In this document: positions 6,446 through 14,700 of the stretch, piece by piece | Layout of the letters: each line of letters starts with the position of its first letter | Numbering within the stretch: the first letter of the stretch is position 1 | Assembly: GCA_013154075.1 (NCBI GenBank) | Contig: JAADDG010000176.1 | Location: 1 to 16,265, forward strand | DNA from: Campylobacterota bacterium | GTDB lineage: Bacteria; Campylobacterota; Campylobacteria; Campylobacterales; JAADDG01 | DNA length: 16,265 nt | Direction: 5' to 3' | Notes under the pieces: model-generated | The model's database searches: none | Seen by the model: the letters and a program-made list of their open reading frames with translations, nothing else | Told to the model about the DNA's origin: nothing | Position numbers and translations under genes: made by a program

Positions 6446-8713
6446 TTTCGAGTTTGGAGGGGAGAGGACGCCCATCATCTCAAGCTGTTCCACTATCCTT
6501 GCGGCTCTGTTGTATCCTATTTGGAGTCTTCTTTGAATGTAGCTGATGGATGTTTTTTTCTCGCTTAAAACTATCTGTTTAGCCTCTTCATAAAGTTCGT
6601 CAAACTCTTCGTTGTTTAAATCTCCTTTCTCTTTTGAAGAGCTTTTGCCCTCTTCCATCAAAAATCTTTCATCATACTCAGGTTCTCTTTGAGCTTTTAG
6701 AAATTCTACGATTTTTTCTATCTCCTCTTCCGTTACGAAAGGAGCGTGAAGTCTGATAAGGCCGTTGATTCCCGGAGGGGTAAAGAGCATATCTCCTCTA
6801 CCAAGCAGAGATTCCGCACCGAGGGAATCTAATATAACTTTGCTATCTATCTTTTGTCCCACTTTAAAGCTTATTCTTGAGGGAAGGTTTGCTTTGATAA
6901 GTCCCGTCACTACGTCTACCGAAGGTCTTTGGGTGGCCACTATCAGATGTATTCCGCTTGCTCTTGCCATTTGGGCGAGTCTTGCTATAGAAAATTCGGC
7001 CTCTTTACCGCTTGTCATCATCAAATCGGCAAGCTCGTCGATAATTACCACTATGTAAGGAAATATTTCCAAGCCTTCTTTTTTGGCTTTTTTATTATAG
7101 CTTTCTATATTTTTGGTTTTTGTTTTGCTCATTATTTTGTATCTTCTCTCCATCTCCACTACCATATTGGCTAAAGCCGTAATTGCCTGTTTCGGTTGAG
7201 TGATGACGGGCGTTAGCAGATGAGGAATGTCGTTGTAGACGGAGAATTCGAGCATTTTGGGATCTATCATCAAAAATTTCACTCTATCAGGTGAATTTTT
7301 ATAAAGGAGTGAAATTAGCATGGAGTTTATTCCCACACTTTTTCCGCTTCCCGTAGTTCCCGCAATAAGTAGATGAGGGAGTTTCTTTAGATCCGTAACA
7401 AATGGGTTTCCTACGATATCTTTTCCCAATACTATTGTTAAAGGAGATGAAGATTTTTGGAATATTTCGCTTTGAATAATCTCTTTTAGATAGATGGTTT
7501 CTATTTCATTGTTGGGTATCTCTATCCCCACTACGTCTTTACCCGGAACAGGGGCTTGGATACGGATGGTTTTGGCCTTTAGTGCCATCGCAAGATCGTC
7601 TTGTAAAGTTAGGATTTTCGATACTTTTATGTGAGCTGCCGGTCTAAATTCGAATGTGGTAACGACCGGGCCCGAGTAGGTTCTAATTACGTCGCCTTCT
7701 ATTTTGAATTTTTTTAATTTTTCGAGAAGATCTTCTATCTTTTGATCTATTTCCGCTTCGTTTATGTGGTGGGGTTGCTTTTTGGGATCTTGCAGAAGAC
7801 TTAAAGGAGGGAGTATGAAATCTTTCGGTTTTTCACTCTCGCCTTTTTCTATTTCGTCAAGGAGTCTTTTGTTTTGATCTATTTCATTTAAAATTTTCGT
7901 TTTTTTGGTAGATATGCTTTTTGGTTTTTCCGTTATCTCCTCTTTTGGTTCGAAAGTTGGAATCTCTTTTGTTTTTAGCTCTTTTTTTGTATCTATTTCA
8001 TCCTCTATTTCGGGTTTTGCTACTGGGATCGATAGTTCGTCTTTTTCTTCTATTTCGGGCATTATGGATGGGGGGATCTCTATCTCGTCTTTTTCTATTT
8101 CTATTTTTTTATTTTCCATTGATTGGAAAGTTTGTTTTTGAGGCGGTTGTATATATTTTGGTTTTTCAAAGATATCCTCTTCGTCATCTATTATATCTTT
8201 TAGAGGAGTGTCTATTTTTTTTGGAAAGATTTCTATATTTTTGAGTTTTTCATAAATAGAGAGAAGTTTGGTTTTGATTCTTTTAAGGAGATTATCGAAA
8301 TTTACATTAAATAGCGTAATTAGCGCTAAAGACAAAGTCATTATAATAAATAGCCAAACTCCAGCATATCCTATATAATCTTTTAGAGATTCAACTATTA
8401 GATTTCCTATATAGCCTTTTAAAGGTGAGTTCGAAACGGCTGCCTGAATAATTAGGATTGTGAAAAATAGTAGAGAAAACGAGATTGTTTTTTCTATTCT
8501 TTTAGGTGTGATTTTCGGATCTTTGTATATGAAGTAGGTAGGAATTATTAATAAAAACGGATAAATAAAAGATATATATCCGAAAATCTCTCTATTGTAT
8601 AATCCTATTGTTTTACCGAAACTTCCGACAAATGAAAATTCCGGCCATATTGTAGATATGCCCAAAAAAGTGAAAATGGAAACCGCCGTTATGAAAATTA
8701 TCTCTTTTAAAAT
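6422..8713 (-). CDS. ftsK: DNA translocase FtsK, probable AUU start
   Basis: FtsK couples chromosome dimer resolution and terminus segregation to septation at the inner membrane. From the proposed start it is 763 aa: four membrane segments (about 5-24, 48-64, 76-94, 116-137), a charged Glu/Lys/Pro-rich linker to about 300, and the RecA-like motor with Walker A GTTGSGKS (ending near 459), Walker B VVIIDELADLM (near 555-565) and ATQRPSVDV. The gamma winged helix forms the C-terminus (about 699-763). The first conventional start, TTG at 8665, has no ribosome binding site and would delete the first membrane helix. The frame stays open upstream with a typical FtsK N-terminus (LKEIIFITAVSIFTFLGIST) but contains no ATG, GTG or TTG back to the flgL stop. 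AAAGGAAG lies at ideal spacing before ATT at 8711-8713, which I take as the start. The gene lies downstream of flgL with its own extended -10 promoter. Confidence 0.9.
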   Translation of the reverse strand: MLKEIIFITAVSIFTFLGISTIWPEFSFVGSFGKTIGLYNREIFGYISFIYPFLLIIPTYFIYKDPKITPKRIEKTISFSLLFFTILIIQAAVSNSPLKGYIGNLIVESLKDYIGYAGVWLFIIMTLSLALITLFNVNFDNLLKRIKTKLLSIYEKLKNIEIFPKKIDTPLKDIIDDEEDIFEKPKYIQPPQKQTFQSMENKKIEIEKDEIEIPPSIMPEIEEKDELSIPVAKPEIEDEIDTKKELKTKEIPTFEPKEEITEKPKSISTKKTKILNEIDQNKRLLDEIEKGESEKPKDFILPPLSLLQDPKKQPHHINEAEIDQKIEDLLEKLKKFKIEGDVIRTYSGPVVTTFEFRPAAHIKVSKILTLQDDLAMALKAKTIRIQAPVPGKDVVGIEIPNNEIETIYLKEIIQSEIFQKSSSPLTIVLGKDIVGNPFVTDLKKLPHLLIAGTTGSGKSVGINSMLISLLYKNSPDRVKFLMIDPKMLEFSVYNDIPHLLTPVITQPKQAITALANMVVEMERRYKIMSKTKTKNIESYNKKAKKEGLEIFPYIVVIIDELADLMMTSGKEAEFSIARLAQMARASGIHLIVATQRPSVDVVTGLIKANLPSRISFKVGQKIDSKVILDSLGAESLLGRGDMLFTPPGINGLIRLHAPFVTEEEIEKIVEFLKAQREPEYDERFLMEEGKSSSKEKGDLNNEEFDELYEEAKQIVLSEKKTSISYIQRRLQIGYNRAARIVEQLEMMGVLSPPNSKGNREILI

Positions 8714-8773
8714 GGTTCTTCCTTTTGATTGATTTTGTAAAGAAGCATAAAAAGTGATCTCATATTTATCGAT

Positions 8774-8782
8774 ATTATAACA
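8774..8782 (-). promoter_or_regulatory. ftsK: Extended -10 promoter of ftsK
   Basis: On the minus strand, TGTTATAAT is a perfect extended -10 element, 13 bases after the flgL stop. Transcription would start near 8767, leaving a leader of about 54 bases before the proposed AUU start. This limits how far upstream the ftsK start can lie. Confidence 0.6.
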
Positions 8783-8794
8783 AAATTTTAGAGT

Positions 8795-10801
8795 TTAAAT
8801 ATAATTTACCATTGATAGAGAGTTGATTTTAGATATCGAAGAGAGCATAGCTTGAAAATTTATATTAATTTGATTAAATTTTACTAAAGCTTCCGCTATA
8901 TCTATGTCCTCCACTTCCGATTTAAGTTTTTTGACATTTAAATCCAAAAACATACTTCTATCTTCCGTTTTTTGGAAGAAATTCGAGATTGAACCGATTT
9001 TCGTGTGTTTTCTGATAACGTGAGTGGATATGTGATCGAGTCTCTCTATAGCCGCATCTATTCCGGGAAGTCTTGGGTTTACTTCCTTATTTCCGTCGGG
9101 ATTGAATCTTACCTCTTCTACGCTTTTTATTATTTCATCCAAATCTTTAAAAAGATCTATTGAAGGTTTATCTATGACTAAAGCGTCGTTTGCTTGGAAA
9201 GTCAAAACGGGGGAGTTGGGTTTGGTAAAATCATCGCTATCTTTATCGTAAATGGAGAATTCCAAATTTGAGTTTTGAGTGGTTTTATCTTTTATATAAA
9301 GTCTACCTCTATAATCCACTCCAGATTCTACGGATTTTCTTGCTTCGATTATTGCGTTATCGTAATTTTGTTTCGTATCGGATGCGGGAAGCGTATTTGA
9401 TGTGATCATTGAAATGATATCCGTTAATTGTCTGTATGTAAATTGATCTGCTTGTGTTTGAGTGCCGTCGCTGTTGTAAATGGTATATGTGTTTCCGTCT
9501 ACGGTAAAAGTGGAGTTGGAGCTTAAATCTATAGTTACCGTATGAGATGCGGAATTTACGTCTTTTAGGGAGATATTGAAAGTAACTCCGTCCAATGAAT
9601 CGACTCCCGAAGTATCTACGAGTTTGGTATCGAGTTTGGCGAAATTACCGTCCTTATCTATTTGAGAAACGTTTGATGTCAAAGTATCTTGCAATTTTGT
9701 AAAATTTTCTCTATCGTATGCAACTCTTTGATCGATGCCGGGAGAGGGAGTAAAGTCGCTTTTTATAAATTCTATAATATCTACGTCCGGATTTGTAGTC
9801 AAATCGTCTATATCGTTTACATTAGCTCCGTTTCCTCCGCTTCTGTCTATCGCTCCCACCATAAAAAAATCCATTTTTTCATTGCCCTCTTTGAGATCTT
9901 TTATCTCTATATGGCCTCTTTTTGTTAAAGATACGTCTACTACTTTCGTATTTTCGGTATTTCCGTAAAGAGCTCCTATTTTATCGAGCAGATCTTGAAC
10001 GCTTTTATCCGTGGATAGTTCTATTTTGCTTTTGAAACTCTCTCCGTTTGGTTTTTTCCCGTATACGTAAAAATAAGCGTTTGAGTCGTTTGTCTGATCG
10101 CTGTCCGTATCTCCTACCATATCTCTTATCGTATCGCTCGGTTGTAAAAAAACCTCTTTGCTTTGGATACTTTCTCCCTCTTTCATTATATTGGGGTGAA
10201 GCTCGGATTGGTTGTATAGGGTTACGTTGGTGGTTATTTTTTTGTTAAAATCGTTGTCTCTCCCTAAAAATAGCTCTTCTCCTGTTATGTTGTAGGCTTC
10301 TTGTATGCCCGGTGAAACTACGGCTATTAGATTCTTATCGTTTCCGTGATAGTTTCCTTGAAGATCTATCGGTTCGTTTTTCATAGCCGTACCGGAAAAT
10401 AGATATTGGCCGTTTATGGAGGTGTTTGCGAGAGTAACCAGATGCTCTTTTATTCTTTTAAGGTCGTTTGCTATAGCGCTTATACTTGTTTTATCTTGTG
10501 AGGCGTTGTTTGCTTGAAGAAGTTTGGTTTTGAATTGTTCTAAAGATTCCGTAAATTGATTTAAGATCTGATCGCTGTTATCCGCGAAGGCTTGGGCTTG
10601 GGAGGAGACTTGTTGAATCTGTTGTAAGCTTGTGTGTTCGAATGTAAGCCTCATACTGTCGCTATAGACCAAACTATCTTCATAACTGTCCGATATTTTT
10701 TTGCCGGAAGATAGTTGAGTGGTTATTTTATTCATCTCGAAATTACTTCTTCTATAGTTGTCCAAGAACTGATTATAGGTAAGCAGATTGGTTACTCTCA
10801 T
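8795..10801 (-). CDS. flgL: Flagellar hook-filament junction protein FlgL (HAP3)
   Basis: FlgL is the second junction protein between hook and filament, exported by the flagellar type III system. The N-terminus (MRVTNLLTYNQF, then QLSSGKKISDSYEDS at about 29-43) and the C-terminus (DIAEALVKFNQININFQAML, ending SKINSLSMVNYI) are the conserved helical D0/D1 parts shared with flagellins. The roughly 400 residues between them are variable and beta-rich. At 668 aa it is about twice the enteric protein but in line with the long FlgL of Campylobacter and Helicobacter. No signal peptide is expected or seen. AGGAAAAAATA precedes the ATG. A sigma-28 type promoter lies about 37 bases upstream. ftsK follows on the same strand, an order I recall from C. 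jejuni. Confidence 0.93.
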   Translation of the reverse strand: MRVTNLLTYNQFLDNYRRSNFEMNKITTQLSSGKKISDSYEDSLVYSDSMRLTFEHTSLQQIQQVSSQAQAFADNSDQILNQFTESLEQFKTKLLQANNASQDKTSISAIANDLKRIKEHLVTLANTSINGQYLFSGTAMKNEPIDLQGNYHGNDKNLIAVVSPGIQEAYNITGEELFLGRDNDFNKKITTNVTLYNQSELHPNIMKEGESIQSKEVFLQPSDTIRDMVGDTDSDQTNDSNAYFYVYGKKPNGESFKSKIELSTDKSVQDLLDKIGALYGNTENTKVVDVSLTKRGHIEIKDLKEGNEKMDFFMVGAIDRSGGNGANVNDIDDLTTNPDVDIIEFIKSDFTPSPGIDQRVAYDRENFTKLQDTLTSNVSQIDKDGNFAKLDTKLVDTSGVDSLDGVTFNISLKDVNSASHTVTIDLSSNSTFTVDGNTYTIYNSDGTQTQADQFTYRQLTDIISMITSNTLPASDTKQNYDNAIIEARKSVESGVDYRGRLYIKDKTTQNSNLEFSIYDKDSDDFTKPNSPVLTFQANDALVIDKPSIDLFKDLDEIIKSVEEVRFNPDGNKEVNPRLPGIDAAIERLDHISTHVIRKHTKIGSISNFFQKTEDRSMFLDLNVKKLKSEVEDIDIAEALVKFNQININFQAMLSSISKINSLSMVNYI

Positions 10802-10837
10802 TATTTTTTCCTATATTTTTCGGGATATCCGTCTTTA

Positions 10838-10864
10838 ATATCGGAAAGTTTGGGATTTTCTTTA
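10838..10864 (-). promoter_or_regulatory. flgL: Sigma-28 (FliA) promoter of flgL
   Basis: On the minus strand, TAAA (complement of 10861-10864) is followed after 17 bases by CGATAT (complement of 10838-10843). The sigma-28 consensus is TAAA, 15 bases, then GCCGATAA, so the spacing to CGAT is exact; Campylobacterota versions commonly have CGATWT. The predicted start lies about 30 bases before the flgL ATG. Confidence 0.8.
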
Positions 10865-10966
10865 CTTTTTTGGCAAAAAATATTGTTATTTTTTTTAAAA
10901 CATTGTAAAATTATCGGGTGCACGAAGCAAAAAAAGAGATAATCTATATTTTAAAAAGGATTAGCT

Positions 10967-11245
10967 ATGAAAAAAGCGGAATTTATTCAAGCCGTTGCCG
11001 AAAAAGCCGGTTTGTCCAAAAAAGATACGCAAGCGGTTATAGATGCGGCGCTTGAAGTCATTACCGAGGCTTTGAAAGAGGGAAAACAAGTAAGTTTTAT
11101 AGGTTTCGGTACTTTTTTGACGACCAAAAGAGCTCCGAGAAAGGCTAAAGTTCCCGGAACGGATAAAGTTGTAGAGATTCCGGCTTCAACCGGAGTGAAA
11201 TTTAAAGTAGGTAAAAAACTAAAAGAGGCCGTAAGCGGACAGTAG
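10967..11245 (+). CDS. hup: HU-family histone-like DNA-binding protein
   Basis: HU is a small homodimeric protein that bends and compacts DNA in the nucleoid. The 92-aa length, the helical N-terminus (KKAEFIQAVAEKAGLSKKD), the GFGTF turn at 46-50, and the beta-arm with the intercalating Pro at position 63, followed by VVEIPAS and a KVGKKLKEAV C-terminus, are diagnostic. The arm tip reads PGTDK rather than the usual NPxTG-type sequence, a modest variation. AAAAAGGATTAGCT gives a good ribosome binding site before the ATG. The gene is divergent from flgL across a 165-bp gap and is closed by a strong hairpin, so it is monocistronic. IHF is a less likely reading: a single small gene with this arm is typical of HU. 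Confidence 0.95.
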   Translation: MKKAEFIQAVAEKAGLSKKDTQAVIDAALEVITEALKEGKQVSFIGFGTFLTTKRAPRKAKVPGTDKVVEIPASTGVKFKVGKKLKEAVSGQ

Positions 11246-11256
11246 ATGAAATTTTG

Positions 11257-11296
11257 AGCTTGAAAGTTCGTTTTTTAACGGACTTTTAAGCTTTTT
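11257..11296 (+). terminator. hup: Intrinsic terminator of the HU gene
   Basis: A 16-bp stem (11257-11272 with 11277-11292, two G-U pairs) around a TTTT loop, followed by TTTT. It starts 11 bases after the HU stop codon. Confidence 0.9.
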
Positions 11297-11323
11297 GATA
11301 TTACAATTTCATCTCATTAAAAC
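11295..11323 (+). promoter_or_regulatory. Weak candidate promoter of tRNA-Leu
   Basis: TTGATA and TAAAAC are spaced by 17 bases, ending 22 bases before the mature tRNA. The -10 is poor, so this is only a suggestion. The -35 overlaps the T-run of the HU terminator. Confidence 0.25.
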
Positions 11324-11345
11324 TTGATGTTTCTTATCTTCCAAT

Positions 11346-11432
11346 GCCGGGATGGTGAAACTGGTAGACACGCGAGACTCAAAATCTCGTGGGCATTAGC
11401 CCGTGTCGGTTCGAGTCCGACTCCCGGTACCA
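11346..11432 (+). tRNA. tRNA-Leu (anticodon CAA)
   Basis: An 87-base class II tRNA. The acceptor stem GCCGGGA pairs with TCCCGGT, with a G-U first pair, discriminator A and encoded CCA. The anticodon stem CGAGA/TCTCG carries the loop CTCAAAA, giving anticodon CAA, which reads UUG. The long variable arm with GGGC/GCCC and the T-loop GGTTCGAGTCC are as expected for leucine. Confidence 0.97.
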
Positions 11433-11644
11433 CTTAAGTCGATTCACTCTTTCTTGTCTGTTTCCATCTCTATTTTTAATCGCTTCTTTTACTATATTAT
11501 AATTTTTTGTGAGACTAAATAATTTTAAATAATCCTCTCTTTTTTCTTTTTGTAATTTTTTAAAATAAAAATGAAATTAATCCAATAAATTAATAAAATT
11601 TTATATTCATATAATAATTATAATGGTAAAATAATCGTGATATG

Positions 11645-11690
11645 CGGATAAATATTTGTATTTTTTATAATAATTTTTACTATTTATCCG
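11645..11690 (+). promoter_or_regulatory. Promoter flanked by a 10-bp inverted repeat, in the 345-bp gap before the propeller gene
   Basis: The gap 11433-11777 is very AT-rich and holds no gene I can support. Within it CGGATAAATA (11645-11654) and TATTTATCCG (11681-11690) are perfect inverted repeats with a 26-base spacer that contains TATAAT (11666-11671), a perfect -10 box. A third GCGGAT half-site begins at 11728. This fits an operator-controlled promoter for the 1022-aa gene with a long leader of about 100 bases. The rest of the gap shows only poly-T and poly-A tracts and further TATAAT-like strings. Confidence 0.4.
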
Positions 11691-11777
11691 TTAGAGGTAA
11701 AAGACATCTATATTTATAAATTAAATTGCGGATTTAAAGATAGATTTCTGAAAATAAAATTATTTAAAGGGGAAAAG

Positions 11778-14700
11778 ATGAAGCGAAAAGCTTTGGTTGG
11801 TTTGTTGCTTTTTTGGTTTGCGACGGCCTCTTTTGCGTCTCAAATAATCTATAGCAAAGTGGCGTCGTTTGGAGGAGTCTATAATGATGTTGTTGCGGAT
11901 TCAAATTATACCTATGCAGCGACGAAGAACGGACTTAGAATTTTCGATACGTCGGATAAAAGCGATATCAAGTTGATAAGCAAAGTGGATACTCAAAAAG
12001 AGTTGAAGCAGATAGCTTATAAAGATAAATATGTTTATATATCTGCGGAAGATAGAACTTTAAATATTATTAATGTTTCAAATCCTTCTTCGCCGGTAGA
12101 ATATGCGAATATAAAGACAAGCGGAGAATTGACGGATTTTAGCATAAATGGTAATACATTATATATAACAATGGCCGATAAGGGATTGGAAATTATAAAT
12201 ATTTCCGGTGTTATATCTCTTCAAAGCGTAATAGATACTAACGGAACGGCCTCGGCCGTAACTGCGGAAGGTGATTATGCTTATGTAATTAATAAGTATA
12301 AAGGAATGCAAATAATAAACGTTGCTAGCAAAACAAATCCTTCTCTTGCGGGTTTTTATCCATATACTTCACCTATCAGTAATTTGGCGGTTAAAGATAA
12401 TTATGTATATTTTGCGGACGGTTTTAATGGAATAGAAGTGGTTGATGTAAGTGACAAAAATAATCCCGTTCACTTTAAAACTATAGATATAGGTAATTAT
12501 GTTTATGATGTTTGGATTAATGGTGATTATTTATATGCGGCTTCCGGGACCGGAGGGCTTAAAATTTTTGATATTTCCGATCCTAATACTCCTTATGCCG
12601 TGGGCGAATATGATAGTGTAGGTAGTGCAAGAGGAGTTTATAGTGATGGAGATTACGTATATTTAGCGGATTATGACGGTGGATTGGACGTTTTGGATAT
12701 TTCATCTTCTGGTTCGGTTTATAATCCCGTATTGAAAGATGCTTATAGGGTTTTGGCTTCTGTTGATAGCGTAAAAGTGGACGGCAATTATCTTTATGCT
12801 GCCGATAAAAAAATAGGTATAAAAATTTTTGATATAAGTGATGAAAAAAATATTAGTGAAGTCGGTTCGTTAGATACAAACGGAGAGGCAAAAGATATTT
12901 TTATAGACGGAGATTATTTATATGTAGCTGACGGTAAAAAAGGATTGAAGATTATAGATATTTCCGATAAAACTTCTCCTACTTTAAAGGGAGAATTGAA
13001 TCTTCCTAATAATGCCGATGCCTTGAGTGTAAAAGTTAAAAACGGAATGGCTTACGTAGCTGCCGGGGATGACGGCGTGTTTATGATAGATGTTTCGGTT
13101 CCTTCTTATCCTACTTTAAAAGGTAGTTATGATACGGAGGGAACGGCTAAAGATCTGTTTGTAGAGGGGAACTACGCTTTTATAACTGACGGTATGGCCG
13201 GAGTTAAAGTTATAGATATCTCCGATGATACGTATCCTTTGGTTGCAAGTGTAGATACTGACGGTTATGCTATGGGAATAGATATAGTCGGTAAATATGC
13301 TTATATTGCGGATGGAGGTTCGGGAATAGAAATAATTAATATAGAAGATCCCACCAATCCTATTTTGACGGGCAATAACGATATAGATGCTGATTCTTAT
13401 AGACAAGTTGCGGTAAGCGGAAATAATGCTTATGTTGCCGATGATAGTGATGGAATAGATGTTTTGGATATTGCCGATCCTTTTCATCCGGTATATGCCG
13501 GAACTTATCAGACAGAGAGTTTAACTTACGATGTAGCTTTAAATAATTCTTTAGTGTTTATAGCGGGAGGAAGTAGCGGACTTAGAATCATAAAGATTAC
13601 CGTTATGCCTGCCGCCCCTACGGCTTTGAAGCTTACCGTAAAAGATAGCAGAACCATAGAGCTTACTTGGAGTGATAATTCCAACAATGAAACAGGATTT
13701 AAAATCTTTAGAAACGGAACTTTAATAGCTACCGTACCTGCCAATACTACCACTTATACGGATAAAGGATTGATTCCCGGAATGACTTACACTTATGAAG
13801 TTAAGGCTACCAATAGTATAGGAGACTCTTTGCCTGCAACCGCTACGGCCACTACTGAGGGAGAGCCGCCGAGTGCTCCGACCAATTTCAAAGCCTATTC
13901 TGTCGGAAGTAAAAGTATAAAACTTACATGGAACGACAATTCCAATAATGAGACAGGATTTAAAATCTTTAGAGATAGTGTTTTGATAGCTACCGTTCCG
14001 GCAAATAGCACTTCTTATATAGATACGGGTCTAACTAAAGGAAAAACATATTATTACGAGCTTAGAGCTACGAATGATAAGGGTGATTCGGATGCCGTTT
14101 CGGCCGAGGCTATGCCTATAGATCCTAAAATAGAGCTTTTTGTAAAAAGGCTTTATGAAAAGATTTTAAATAGACCTACTCCTGATCCTGACGGTAAAAA
14201 GTATTGGACGGAGAAGCTTCAAAACGGAGCTACCGCTACCTCTGTGGCTAAAAGCTTTTTTAATAGCAAAGAGTTTGTAGAAGCTAATTTGAATGATACC
14301 GAGTTTATAACCAGAGCCTATCAAACTCTTCTAAATAGAGATCCCGAGCCGGAAGGTTTGGTTTATTGGCTCAAACAGATGCAAGTAGCTGGATTGAATA
14401 GAAATCAAGTGTTTTACGGGCTTGCTCTATCTCCCGAATTTAGTGCTCTTTGTCAAGAGAGTTATGGGATTTTGGCTTATGATGCGGCTGATCAAAGAGA
14501 GGCTTTTGTAGAGAGATTTTATAATCTGGTTCTTGGAAGAGATGCCGATACCGGAGGAGTTAAATATTGGACCGGAGAATTGAAATCCAAAAGAAAAACG
14601 GCGGCAGATATAGCAAACGGCTTTTTCTTCTCTCCTGAATTTCAATCAAAAGGTGTTGGTAACGAGAAATTTGTGGAGATAGCTTATAGAACTCTTTTAA

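Noticed and set aside
10864..10895. Sigma-54 promoter (TTGGCA ... TTGTT) between flgL and the HU gene
   Set aside because: The GG-to-GC spacing is off by one and the -12 GC is replaced by GT; neither HU nor flgL needs it, given the good sigma-28 site.
13116..13487. 123-aa minus-strand open frame inside the propeller gene
   Set aside because: An antisense shadow caused by the regular 42-residue repeat and biased codons of the LVIVD region.
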